Under the pieces are notes generated by a model. It searched no databases and was not told the origin of the DNA. It saw nothing but the letters and a program-made list of their open reading frames with translations. Positions 46,202 through 57,365 of a stretch of DNA of 64,000 nucleotides are shown piece by piece. How positions within the stretch are numbered: the stretch's first letter is position 1; each line of letters opens with the position of its first letter. The translations under genes and the position numbers were made by a program. The stretch is from Aphrophora alni (Eukaryota; Arthropoda; Insecta; Hemiptera; Aphrophoridae). The stretch is from assembly GCA_963513935.1 (NCBI GenBank), contig OY740765.1, forward strand, positions 70,342,253 through 70,406,252, written 5' to 3'.

Positions 46202-47915
46202 CCCTCACACCACCTTTTGACATAAAAGTGTCAAAGAGTGACACACTCTGTCTGTATTTGACACAAAAACATTTTTCTTAAATTCAACATTTCACCCACT
46301 AAGAATCATCCTACCACAATAAATTTAATACCGTTATATAGGTAATGTTCCAAAGATGCATAGCCATGTAAAAAAATTACCATAAAATGTTATAAATAAT
46401 ATGTAATTAATTGGTGAAGTGTGTGTATTTCGCAGCTTCACAGCAAACTAGTTACATAGCAACTGTGCAGTTGTGAAACACAAATTTACATCATTCTTTG
46501 TCTAATTTTCTCAAATCCATATTTCTGTCTAACAAATCTACAGTAAAACACTGTTCTATAGATCAATTCTTCATCTTTTGATCTGTGCTTTCCAAATCTT
46601 TCCAACTGTTAAAGTTTTTAATCTATAAAATATAACAAAAACAAGATGTTTAATAAGTTTTTATACACTAAAAATCACATTTTTTCAATTCAACCTTAAG
46701 CCTAGTAAATATTATTACAACGAAATGTGTAATATACCATTGCAAAGGTAATGTTCTAATTTTTCATAATCATGAAATAAAAAATCCTTATCATTAAAGA
46801 TAATAATTCAAGAATTCGAGAATTTTTTTTTTGTTTTTCCCCGAGAGTGTAGCATGTCACGGAACGTCGCAAAACAAGAATATATTAACCTCCTTGTTCA
46901 TATATTTTTTGTAAATGTTAATACTCATTCAAATACCACAAGTTGACAATATTTTTATAGTATTTTTCTTCCTTTTACGAACTATATATTCGAAATTAAC
47001 ATAGCTCTGATAGTTTACGAGATATATACATTCTACGAAATGTTCTAAAAATGTACTCCTCCTGTTTGTTCTTAGTAGTACCTAACGAACCAAGAAGAAA
47101 TTTAGATCTATAAGTTGGTATAAAGCACTATGCCATAGGCCTAATATTGCTTCGGCAGTGTATAATAGAAAATAATATCCTAAGGGGAAACTTGACGAAA
47201 ATGACACACTTCTTGATCATTTTGCCTGTGAGTGAGGCTTGGGTTTGGTAAATTTATTTCTATTATTGTGAAGTTATTTTGTTATTTAGAGTGATTTATT
47301 TATTATAATTTGTTTATACAAGTTATAATAAATATGTTAGTGTTTCTAGAGTGTATTTTTTGAGTGAATTTTAATATTTTCAGTGTATTTGTTACAGGCC
47401 TAGCCTAAATGCAAAACTTTTTATTACAAAGAAATAATTTATTTTTTTTTTAAATTATTTGTTTTAAAATTTATTGCTATTACCAACATTTATGCACAAA
47501 TACTTTTCTATACCTTGAAAAAAATTAATTTATAATTTTGTACGGTGAATATAGGCTTGAATGTGGAATTTTGACTTCGATTTTTGTATGAATGTTTGAA
47601 TCCTGACATACTAACTCCAAATTTTGTACATCTATAATATTTTTCATTACACAAGTAAATTCATTGCACATTTTTGAGAAAAATGATAATAAGAAGTTGT
47701 GTTTTCCATAATATTATTATAATTTGAAAAAATCACGCCTAACTTTTTATCTGATTTCAAAAAACATATTTTTCATATTAAAATTTTATTCATTTTTTTT
47801 TTGTTTTTACCCAAATTTATTAACTTTTTATATATTAGAAAACTTTTGTATATCTTTTAAAAATATGTTATATGTTTATGTATACTTTTCTGTGAAATAT
47901 TTACTTTTTTTACAC

Positions 47916-47954
<39 letters not shown>

Positions 47955-47969
47955 AAGTTTACACTAAGG
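46202..47969 (+). mobile_element. TTAA-flanked ~2-kb element, copy 6
   Basis: TTAA at 46198-46201 and 47970-47973. Ends CCCTCACACC and ACACTAAGG are weak inverted repeats. The head palindrome is TTTGACA (46216-46222) with TGTCAAA (46229-46235). It is followed by the family head module (ATTCAACATTTCACCCACTA, AATCATCCTACC, ATACCGTTATATAGGTAATG). The body shares the other repeated family blocks. A 33-bp poly-A tract lies at 47919-47951. Length 1.77 kb. Confidence 0.72.
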
Positions 47970-47973
47970 TTAA

Positions 47974-49194
47974 GGAATTATTAAAAATATTGAGTTTTGG
48001 AAAATAATTGTTAGTTATTAAAAATAAAAATGGACATGCACATTTATTTGAGTTGATTAAATGTTAAGACTAATTGATGAACATTTTGTTTTGAATGAAA
48101 TTTTAAAACTATTTTCAGAAATTTTGATTTGATTAAATTTTAAGACTATTTGATAATCATTTCAATTTGGTTGTATTTTATGAATATATGTTTCAGGTTG
48201 GATTGATGTTAAGATTAAGTATTTTGTTGGTGTTCTAATTTTGATATTAAATATATGTATTTCAGATATCACAACTGTATTTTAATTTAAGTAATACACT
48301 CTTACAAAGAGTTCACACCCCAGGATTAACTTATTTTTTAAAAAAGAGTATATGTACTCAATGACATATTGGCACCTTATAAGCCTATTTGAATTCATTT
48401 GAGTACGGATGTACAATAGTAAAGTAGAGTAAATAATTACTTTTAATATCAGTAAGTTTCGCGAACAGGAGAAGCAGGAAGATTATATTTGTTGCATATA
48501 TTATTTAGTATAAAGAAAGGGAAAAAATAAATTTAAGAAATTATAAATTTTTAATGTTGTAAACGAGAAAGAGTCCCCCCCCTCCCGAGTCAAAAATAGT
48601 GAATCTCTATTCATAATTTCCCCCCATTTATCATTCAGATTCTGTGGACGAGATTGGAAACCCATTTAAACAAAGCATATTTTTCCCGGATTCAACCTTC
48701 TCTGAACGATGGTTTTCCGTTTTCCCAAATCAACCGTTCAAAAATATAAGTCCAGCAGAAAATTTTTCCGTTTTAATAGTTATATAAATAAAATCCCAAA
48801 TGTCAAAAATACAATCAAAAAGTTTTAATTTTTAAGTAAATTAAACTTAGTTCAATTATTTCCTATTGTAATTATTTACATTTACAAAATGCCCGGTTAT
48901 TTAACCAAACACACTGCTAATCTCGAGTTTAATTAATGTCCCGTAAAATTAAAATGAATTAAACGACGAAATATACTACTGTACTGATTTTGAGTTCTCT
49001 CCTTCCAAAGGTCTGCATAGTTTATTTAACTTGTAAATAAGGAAACTATTAGTAAGATTAGGCAGAGTTTAATCTAAAGCTGTGTCTGATTTTTATTTTA
49101 AATGGTGATAATGATAACCTTTCTAAAATCATAAGACTACCCACAGTTATAGTACCCTAAGCTGTACACACAGATTTTTATCAAGTGTAAGACA
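47974..49194. other. intron sequence, nothing recognised
   Basis: AT-rich, with a C-run near 48573. No coding homology on either strand. Confidence 0.4.
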
Positions 49195-49580
49195 CTAAAG
49201 CAAAATATAGATACGATGTTTGGTTCCCAGTTTGACAAGCCTCGAATATTTTCAATTTTGAATTTTTTTTTTAAATACATCAATTCTGAAAAAATAGTTT
49301 TCTGGGTTAGTTTTTTAGTAATTTGGCTAGTTTTTTTTTACAAATAAGATTTTTTATAATGATCAACAATTATATCAGAATTAAATATACTATTATTAAA
49401 GTCAGATGTAAACCGTACTTTTTCCTACTATAGGAGACTGTAACACGTGTGTAAATGGGAAGTTTTATTTGTTGAGGTGCATAGAGACCTCATAACAAAA
49501 TAATAAAAACACCCATTCAAGGGGAACTAGTTCTCCCACCTCATTTCTACTAGGCTTAACGCTCGTCATTGTGTTATCAT
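49195..49580. repeat. dispersed repeat RptC, copy 2
   Basis: Colinear with 38580-38935, same orientation. Confidence 0.75.
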
Positions 49581-50069
49581 TTTGTTATAAATATTATTAA
49601 ATATTTTAATTTTGCGTAAAATAGTGAACCGAAATTCGCACTTGGTAAGTTCACATATTCGTGAATTATATTAGTCTTAACGAAACCATAATTTTTTTCT
49701 TTTATTTGGCTCGATTTTATTTATTTGTTTTCTTGATCGGAACTATCTTTATCTACAATCCATAATTAATGTTCTGTAATAAAATAAGTATTTGTTAGAA
49801 AGAACGTGAATGAAATGGGTTTATAATATAATTTCACACCAAAGGAAGTTTGTATCCTTTGGTTCGATGGAGAGTGTCTATTTCCTGTCAATTACAGGTA
49901 CTTTGCCTTTCCCAGTATACTTGCACATTCTAAAGCTATAGATCGACATTATACTGATTATTAATTAATATAAAATATATAATTATAATTAATTATATAA
50001 TTTATAATTAATTATTTAAAAATTATAATTAATTATATAATTAAATAATATAACATTTATCGGAAGTTT
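49581..50069. other. intron sequence with TAATTAATTATAA-rich low-complexity tract (49960-50055)
   Basis: Short self-complementary AT tracts (TTATAATTAATTAT and relatives). No genes. Confidence 0.5.
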
Positions 50070-50310
50070 AAAAAAACTTGAGATTCAATAACAACTTGAG
50101 CTTGTTAAAAGTCTAGATAAAAGTTCAAGCTCATTAATTAAAAGCTCAAGTTCGAGAAACAGGTTGAGCTTGTAAAAAACTTGAGTTCAGTAAAAGCTCA
50201 AACTTGATTAAACCTCGAGTTTGATTATAGCTTGAGCTCGTTAAAAAGCTTGAGCTAGTAAAAAGCTTGAGTGTGGTAAAAGCTTGAGCTTGATTAAAGC
50301 ATAAGTTGCA
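50070..50310. repeat. CTTGAG minisatellite (unit ~18-22 bp, AAAGCTTGAGCTTGATTA)
   Basis: About eleven degenerate units based on AAAAGCTTGAGCTTG, some inverted (AAGCTCAAGTTC), so the array includes complementary units able to pair. It runs directly into the next minisatellite. Confidence 0.8.
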
Positions 50311-50800
50311 CTTATTGCTGTATTGAATTATGCCATCATACTTGTCTGTTGAACCCTGTTGTTTTGTTGAAGTATATAGTCTCGTTTGTCTTTTAAATGC
50401 TGTTCTCTTGAAATAAGAAATCTCTTGTCTGCTAAATCTTGCTGTGAAGTATATAACTCTCTTGTTTGTTAAATCCCACTGTTTTGTTTTGTATAAGTAT
50501 GCTATCACCCATGTCTAATAAACCCTGCTATTTTGTTGAAGTAAACAATCATTCTTTACAATTAAACCTTGCTATTTTCTTGAAGTTTATAGTCAACCTT
50601 TTCTATTGTATCCTACTGTTTTGTTGAAGTATACAATTACCCTTGTCTATAAAACCATGTTGTTTTGTGAAGTAAACTATCACACTTGTCTGTTTAACAT
50701 TTCTATTTTGTTGAAGTATAAAATCACCTTTGCCTATGAAACTCTCTTTTGTTATATTTTTCATCATTGTCCCTTGCTGTTTTGTCCAATGTTTTGTTGC
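50305..50800. repeat. 46-bp minisatellite (CCTGCTGTTTTGTTGAAGTA unit), block 1
   Basis: Around ten degenerate units built from TTAAACCCTGCTGTTTTG, TTGAAGTATACAATCA and CCTTGTCTAT. Units vary in length by indels. Confidence 0.8.
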
Positions 50801-51189
50801 TAATGTCCAATTCCTCCACCATCAGTTGTAGTATCAGTTAGCAATTTTGTCCCAGCTTATGATTCACTCACTCGAACATGTCTGGACTTCTGCTTATTGA
50901 TAGTCGACTCGAACATTTCTCATCCTCAGACATTATCTTCTCTGTCGCGAAAGCATTCGAACCATTCATAAATATATTTTCTACTCGCTTCTGTCCTGTA
51001 CAATTATTGCATTAACATTTCTTGTGTCTACATTGCTGTTCTTCCAATTTGTAGCAGAACTGCACGTGTTCTGCATTGCTTCATTGCACTGTGACAGTAC
51101 CTTCTACACTGACTATGTTTGACTGCCATCACTTGGTTAACCTTGACAGCTGCGTCCACTTTTTGACACACCTCGTAAGCTATCACCTA
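50801..51189. other. spacer between two blocks of the same minisatellite
   Basis: More GC-rich insertion-like sequence splitting the array. No coding motif recognised. Confidence 0.4.
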
Positions 51190-51360
51190 TATTGAACCCT
51201 GAAGATTTGTTTAATTATGCAATCTCCCTTGTCTATATTATACTCTATTGTTTTGTCAAAGTGTTTAATCAGCTTTATCTATTAAACCATGCTGTTTTTT
51301 TTTATATGTATGCAATCACCCTTGTCTATTGAACCTGGTTGTTTTGTGAGTTTATATCAT
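51190..51360. repeat. 46-bp minisatellite, block 2
   Basis: Three to four more units (TTGAACCCTGAAGATTTG, CTCCCTTGTCTAT, ATTAAACCATGCTGTTTT). Ends about 95 bp before exon G. Confidence 0.75.
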
Positions 51361-51453
51361 ATATAGGGATCTACTTTATTTCTATTTACGTTTAGTTTAG
51401 CCCTATGTATACTAGTTCTTGTTATCACTAAAATAAATAATTCTGTGTTACAG

Positions 51454-51652
51454 GCAATTGGTGGATGAGTTACAGTTATGTCGCATAAAATGGAATATAG
51501 AACGAGAAGAGTTGGTAGCAGAGTTAGAACGTCTGCGTAGCGAGACTGATAACCAACAGAAGTTATTGTCTATAAATTTTAGCAAAAGCCCTCAAACACA
51601 AACAGAAGCGTATATGCAACACGAGATCACAAGACTTACTAGTGAAAATTTA
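51454..51652 (+). CDS. didum: myosin-V exon G: distal coiled coil before the cargo domain
   Basis: Acceptor GTTACAG|G and donor AATTTA|GTAAGT. Reads QLVDELQLCRIKWNIEREEL, VAELERLRSETDNQQKLLSI, then EAYMQHEITRLTSENL. The last block is nearly identical to the vertebrate QHEITRLT.ENL sequence and is the strongest single identifier of the gene. It ends in phase 0. Confidence 0.95.
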
Positions 51653-51913
51653 GTAAGTCCATTCACACTATGTTTGTCATTTAATAATTGAGCTTCATTG
51701 TTGTTTTACTCAGAGAATGAACTTGTTTTCATTAATGTGTCTTTAAAGTAGAGATTATGGGCATTTGGTATTTAGGTGAAGTTTCATGGGCTGCATATTT
51801 GAAATACAGTAGAGTCCCGCAAACTCAGCGTAATGTGGACCGGAAGTGTGCCGAGTTTGTGAAATGCTGGGTTATCGGGAATAAGGGCAAAAAATAAATT
51901 GTAATTTAAACCC

Positions 51914-52138
51914 AAAGTGGCGGTTATATCAAAAGACTTTGTCGAAAGCGGTATCCTATTGTTGGCAGTGTAAAAACACCGCGGCACCAAAGCGGCGGCG
52001 ATATTAAACGACTTTGTCGATAGCGGTATCCCATTGTCGGCGACGTAAAAACACCGCGGCACCAAAGCGGCGACGATATCAAACGACTTTTTTGATAGCG
52101 GTATCCCATTGTCGGCGGCATAATAACACCGCGGCATT
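51914..52138. repeat. three tandem 75-bp units inside the Tigger element
   Basis: Units at 51914-51988, 51989-52063 and 52064-52138, each AAAG.GGCG..GATAT.AAA, CGACTTTGTCGATAGCGG and ACACCGCGGCACC. GC-rich compared with the surrounding intron, with TCGATAGCGGTATCCCATTG conserved. Confidence 0.92.
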
Positions 52139-52288
52139 GGCACCCGTCGATATAGCAGACATACACCTGCAAAAACGTTTGATGGGCCGCTTTTTTTCCA
52201 CGAATCAATTTAGTATGCATTATGGAAAATATAACATTTCTTTTCAGTTTTCTTTGACAGGTACGCACAGTATATACAGTAAATAAAA

Positions 52289-52525
52289 ATGAGCGAGTTA
52301 CGAAAACGGAAGCGTGTGTTGGTTTCGTTTGAGACGCGGTTAAATGTGTTAAAAAGACTTGACAGAGGGGAATCTGTAAAAAAGCTTTGTGACGAGTTTA
52401 ACGTGGGAAAAGTACCATCAACGATTCGAGCGATCGAAGTTAATGCCCGCTTTGGGATCTGCCGAACTTTTACGAACATCGCTGTTTTTAGAAATTTTTT
52501 TTTTCCCGTCGGGGTCGCCGAGTAA
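52289..52525 (+). pseudogene. pogo/Tigger transposase N-terminal CENPB-type HTH, truncated
   Basis: Starts MSELRKRKRVLVSFETRLNV and continues LKRLDRGESVKKLCDEFNVG. The KRKR..LSFE.KL..L+R...GES...LA.EFNVGKSTI pattern is the CENPB/psq-like helix-turn-helix that starts Tigger/pogo transposases. After FNVGK the reading frame leaves the family pattern and no DDE domain exists in the element. It could encode a DNA-binding fragment only. Confidence 0.8.
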
Positions 52526-52573
52526 TCCGGACTGCCGGGTTATCGAGTGCCGAGTTTGCGAGACTCTACTGTA

Positions 52574-53011
52574 GTAAGAATTATAACAAAACTTTTCTAA
52601 ATACAGTACATATATTCCAGATGGGTATAAAGTGCAACACTCCTATCCTCTACTTTTTCACTTTTTTTTTTTTTTTTCCATATCGATTTGTGACCAAATA
52701 AAATACTAACAGCCATTTGACACTAGTTGAAATATTGTTTTCAACGCTGAGTTTAAAGACTAAATCAGGTTTTTAATATCTGTCTCCTATCTCTAGCTAT
52801 TTATTAAAAACAATCTGAAATTTGCCTTTTTAAATAAAGGTACTCCCAAAGGTACAATTAATGTTTTAAACTATTTGTGACAACATCATAGTGCATAAGA
52901 TTTTGATGTTCATCTCAATGATAGAACCTGTTTGTCATAGTCTACTTATATTTTTTTATCAATTTAAATTGATAACATTTTTTGAAAATCTTATTATTTT
53001 AAAAACTATTA
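52574..53011. other. intron between two Tigger elements
   Basis: T-run near 52664. No other feature. Confidence 0.45.
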
Positions 53012-53439
53012 TAGTAGAATTCCAATAGTCTGGCATTCAACGATCCAGAATGCTTGATGGTCTGGCATATAGTATGTACATAATATTATGTACTTTATAT
53101 GTCATTATGGACCAAAACGTGCTTGTACGTAAGTTATGGTTCGGCAATCCAGTGTTCAGTGTACTACGGGTTTCCTCGAGTGAGCTCGGCGGTTGTTTCA
53201 GACCAGTCCGCTTTGCTTTGTCTGTACTGTAACTGTCAGTTCGCCATTTTCTCTTATGTTTTTGTGTTGCATCGCTTTGTTCACTACACATAGTTGCTCT
53301 TGTGATGTAGCACAGTAGAGTGCTGTAGTTGAAAGTTAAACATTTAAGAGTGATTTTACTGGTCGTATCCTGTAGGACTAAACTAACTTTCAAGTTAATA
53401 ATGCGTTTGGAACAAAGGTGAGCATTTTTCCAAAACTAT

Positions 53440-54415
53440 CAATAATGGAGAAAACACTGTGGGGCAGAAACGAAAACACGTCACTCTCAGCATCAATCAG
53501 AAGCTATAGATCATCAAACGTTTGAGGAAGGTGAGAGTAGAAACGTTTTAATGAACCAATTTAGTATTGGTTCTTCAACTATTTATGACATTAAAAAAAC
53601 AAAAAGATGAACTTATGCTTTTTGCTTCTCAGTATGTAACGCATACAAAATGGATTCTAGGCCAACTTTAATGAAACCAAAGCTGGAACAATTGGACAGC
53701 GTACTTTACAAATGGTTTAGTGCAGAAGGAAAGCCTATTACAGGGCCTATGAGTATTGAAAAGGTAAGATATTTAGAGAAGATTTGAATGTCGCAGATGG
53801 TGCTGTAATATTTTAGAAGGTTGGCTGAGAAACTTTAAATTTCGGCATGGAATTTGCAGACTTGATGTAACGGGAGAAACACTATAAGCAACAATGACTC
53901 GGCAAAAACAGTACATTGACAAGTTTAAAAAATCATCACTAAAAATAACCTGTCAGCTGATCGAGTGTACAATGCCGATGAAATAAATTTAATGTCAAGG
54001 ATGCTGTGTATGCTTTTGCACTCTCATGATCTCAAGTTAGAAGTGTGAAAGATGCTGGAAAAACCATTGGAAACCAAATGCAGTCACCGAAGATGGTTCA
54101 ACAGCTCAAACAGAAGAAGATGTGGACATAGTAACGGAATTGCTTGATGTTATTAAGACTGGATTCAGAAACAACCCTTTGAAATATATTCCCGTAGAGT
54201 AAATTGTAGAATGGGTTGAGATTGATAAGAATTCACCTATTGAGGAAGAACTTATAGATGAAGCAATTGTTCAAAGTGTTGTCAATCCTCAAACCCTTGA
54301 ATCTTTAAAAGCCTGAGTCAGACGATGAAGAAATAGATGAAAAGGAACGGATGAGCTGGGTTGAAGGGGCAGATGCATTAAACAAGTTTATATCTTTTGC
54401 TGAAGCAAACTAACG
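53440..54415 (+). pseudogene. Tigger transposase pseudogene
   Basis: Reads GQKRKHVTLSINQKL (HTH), NQFSIGSSTIYDIKK, then [35 protein letters not shown] (CENPB second domain), a damaged catalytic region, and an acidic C-terminus (EEDVDIVTELLDVIK, ADALNKFISFAE). Order and spacing fit a ~550-residue jerky/Tigger transposase. At least five frameshifts and stops are present, and the DDE residues cannot be read. Confidence 0.8.
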
Positions 54416-54429
54416 GTATAACTGTTCAG

Positions 54430-55015
54430 AAATCATTGATTTGCATATTATAACTTAACCATAATATTAGGAAGGATGCACTAGGAGGTTTGCCCAGAGG
54501 ATCGTGAATCATCAATTTAATTTCCCAACTCTTTTTGCTTTGTCTAACCACACTTAGCCTTATTATTTAATCTAATTATACGTTAAACTTAATATATGTT
54601 AATGCTAATTGTAACTTACGTAATTAGGGATTACACTTATATTAACATTGCACCACGCCAAATGTGATTTGGCCTAGTCAACCATTTCACTTAATTTTGG
54701 TCACGGATGTTATTAATACATCACATAACTAATACGAATGTGTGCCAGCTCAAACTCCTTTGGGCTTAAGACCCATTATTCAGACTTAAGTGTCCATATT
54801 GAGTTTACGAGCCTACAGTTAAATAATAGATATCAAACGGCTAAAACACACCCGTACTCACTGCAGGTCACACACACTCTGGCGTGCAGGTATGTTCCTT
54901 CCCCTCAAGTGGGAGGGGGGGCATTTTGTTCCCCACTGTTATCTCCAAACACCTTGTCCCTTAGGATCTCGCGGTAGGCAACTTAAGGTGCCCACATGCT
55001 AAATCAAACTCATGT
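54430..55015. other. 0.6-kb segment bounded by a duplicated Tigger 3' sequence
   Basis: GTATAACTGTTC.GAA.TCATTGAT.TGCAT occurs at about 54416 and again at 55013, on either side of sequence unlike the rest of the element. It may be an insertion (possibly a solo LTR) with flanking duplication, or an internal duplication. A poly-A tract of about 29 bp (55051-55078) follows. Confidence 0.5.
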
Positions 55016-55488
55016 ATAACTGTTCTGAATTCATTGATATGCATTTTGTGAAAAAAAAAAAAAAAAAAAAAAAAAAAATTCTAGAAAACAAAAGGACATT
55101 AAAGATTTTTTTAAATGAGACTTGTAAATTTACAAATTATTGTAGGACTTAACTAAACTCTAACATACTATATTTCAATTAAAAGTTCACTGCAGACCTT
55201 CTGTAGTTATGTCAATGTATTGCTGTTGTTGTACATATTGTATTTAGAATACAGTGTACAATAAAAAATAAAATTTGTTCTATACTGTACGGTATTTTTT
55301 GAGTTGAAATGTTATCCTTATGTTCCTGGTAAAAGATACAGTATTTGCTTTCTAACATTATGCAGCTGATTTTGCTGAATGAATTACGATTCAGCGATCA
55401 CGTACGGTACCGCCCGATAATCCGAAATTTCCGGTAATCCGGTACCAGGAAAGTCCTGAATATGTCGGATTATCGGAAGCCTACTGTA

Positions 55489-56208
55489 ATTTCAAAATAA
55501 TTTGAAGCTGACATAATGAAAAACATATTGCACCATTGAAATTAATATTGATGTCGTATACAGTATCATGTGTTACAAATAGTTTAAAAAATTCCCCTCA
55601 AGCCTTTTTTATATTTACAACTATGTCACAATGTTTAAGGGACTTAGTTATTTGTTAACTTTAATTAAAATTTGGAAAATTGAGTATGTAGTTGACCTTT
55701 TTAGACTAGGTCGTGCTATGTCTCATTTAAGAGTTGAAAATCTATTGACAATCGATCTGCAGCAATTTTCTCCTGTATATTGACAATCAAAACCATTTAG
55801 TTATTAACATTGATGTTCCATAGAGTAGGCCATGCTTTATAGAAACAGAATACTTATCCATGATTTAGAATTTGTCAACTAAAAAATCAAACTGAAAACT
55901 TTGTGTAAAACATTTTGTCAGGAGTTAAGAAAAACTTGATTTAAGAATTGGTTTTAATTATAATTCAAACTCAAAACTATCAAATAAATAATTAGTTGTT
56001 TTCTTCAACTCAACTGTCTTCTTAATTTTTTGCAATAAAAAAGATTTCTTCCACCTCTGAATTTACATTTGAATTAATTATGAAATGTGATCTTTAATTC
56101 ACAATGATTTGCATTACATAACAAAAAATGTAGTCTCTCATTTAGTGTGTCTTGAAAAATAAACAGAAATGAAAGTATGTTAAGCAAGTTGTTTATCTTA
56201 AGGTTACT
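55489..56208. other. intron sequence, nothing recognised
   Basis: AT-rich. No motif recognised. Confidence 0.4.
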
Positions 56209-56430
56209 TCTTAGTTCGGGTGCGTGTCTCGATCTTGAAGTGACATCAACCACACGATGTCTCTCGTATGCATTGGCAGCTAGCTTCTAAAGGGTGGTGT
56301 GTTTCAGGATTTTGTGGAGGGTGTAATCTGGTTGAAGTTTCATTCTTAATTCTTCTCTGCCACCATTTTGTCTCGGACATCGGAGAAGAATATGTTGTAA
56401 AGTTTTTTTTATTGTTTTTAAAAACTAAAC
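56209..56430 (-). pseudogene. non-LTR retrotransposon ORF2, extreme 3' coding end
   Basis: The minus strand reads KTLQHILLRCPRQNGGREEL, then RMKLQPDYTLHKIL, one stop, KLAANAYERHRVVDVTS. The (E)LQHILL.CP....RE.L pattern is the terminal zinc-knuckle-type region of insect non-LTR ORF2 proteins. A related, shorter piece is at 45945-46010. Confidence 0.55.
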
Positions 56431-57271
56431 AGTTGGGTGACTCTGCAAATCCAAATCAGAATAAGTTATAATAACAAAATCTTAAAATTAAAAATAATAC
56501 AAAATAATTATGTTAGATTTACAATACTCGAATTAAGATTAAAACATTTGCTCTATGCTAAGTTTGGTTATTGTTAAGTTATAAGGATTGCTTTGCCATT
56601 TTTAATGAAATACATTGGATTGAATATAAGACAAATCAGGTACTGTACCTATAACTAATTGTTTAATGAAAGATTTAAAATACTTCTAAATTATAAGCTT
56701 ATTATCAATTACAGGTGTAAAAATGTTGAACATAATTAGATTAGGTAGAAGAAGTAGTAAATCAATATATGTTACAGTTTTAAAATGACACAAATAATTT
56801 GTTTAAGTGGAAAAAGTGTTATAGTATTACGTAGATATCAATTATAGATGTAAAATGATCAACATTATTGCAGGTTATACATAACATAGTCTATTATAAG
56901 TGTATATTTTATATTGATATGTTTAGATTTTATATGAATAGGAGACACAGGCTTACCTTAGAAAGTAGTCCTTGGTATTATCTAGTAGTACACAATTAGA
57001 AAAATACACAATAAAACACTACTGTACTATGTAAGCCTGTGTCTCCCATCTGTACAAAATTTAAACAACATTTATACATTAGATGAAGCATCGTATAATT
57101 TTTTAATAATAGGTTTAAAACTGCACAAAATAATTATGTTTGCTTGTCTCTGCAATAGTTTATATTTATGCAACTTTTGTTTCACATGGTTACATTTCAG
57201 CATCTATTTTAAAATTTACTTCTCAAGTAATCTACATGATATATTTAGTAAAGTTTTATTGGTTATTTTAG
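56431..57271. other. intron with a short inverted-repeat element
   Basis: AT-rich. Contains the inverted repeat at 56941-57046. Acceptor TTATTTTAG at 57263-57271. Confidence 0.5.
56941..57046. repeat. 106-bp foldback: 16-bp perfect terminal inverted repeat
   Basis: GGAGACACAGGCTTAC (56941-56956) and GTAAGCCTGTGTCTCC (57031-57046) are perfect complements. The inner sequence also has TAGTAGTA/TACTGTACTA complementarity. Looks like a tiny MITE or hairpin. No clear target duplication. Confidence 0.8.
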
Positions 57272-57365
57272 GACTTACAAGAGAAGAGAGATGAAGCTGT
57301 AGAAGATTTTAGAAATCTAAAGAAGCAGATGAAAGATCTTAAAAGAAAAATGAAAGAAGCAGGAG
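57272..57365 (+). CDS. didum: myosin-V exon H: last coiled-coil heptads
   Basis: Acceptor TTTTAG|GAC and donor GGAG|GTAAGT, 31 codons plus one base. DLQEKRDEAVEDFRNLKKQM, KDLKRKMKEAG. It aligns with the vertebrate L.E+....R.LKKQLK.. segment directly before the globular tail. The leftover G joins TA of exon I to give Val. Confidence 0.9.

Larger units (their letters stand above)
51807..52571 (+). mobile_element. pogo/Tigger-type element, 765 bp, with transposase HTH start
   Basis: TA duplications at 51805-51806 and 52572-52573. Inverted ends CAGTAGAGTCCCGCAAACTC and GAGTTTGCGAGACTCTACTG have one mismatch over 20 bp, so this is a young copy. It contains a three-unit 75-bp tandem repeat and the first codons of a transposase, the rest being deleted. 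Confidence 0.9.
53012..55486 (+). mobile_element. older Tigger/pogo element, 2.5 kb, with decayed transposase
   Basis: Left end (T)AGTAGAATTCCAATAGTC and right end GATTATCGGAAGCCTACTG are inverted repeats with several mismatches, flanked by TA. It contains a decayed full-length transposase frame and a 0.6-kb extra segment at about 54430-55010. Its decay contrasts with the fresh ends of the neighbouring 51807-52571 element. Confidence 0.8.

Noticed and set aside
50146..50508. 120-codon minus-strand open frame
   Set aside because: Lies wholly in the CTTGAG and 46-bp minisatellites, so openness reflects the repeat.
51784..52268. Overlapping minus-strand frames of 114-119 codons with internal amino-acid repeats
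   Set aside because: They are translations of the 75-bp tandem units of the Tigger element. No transposase similarity on that strand.
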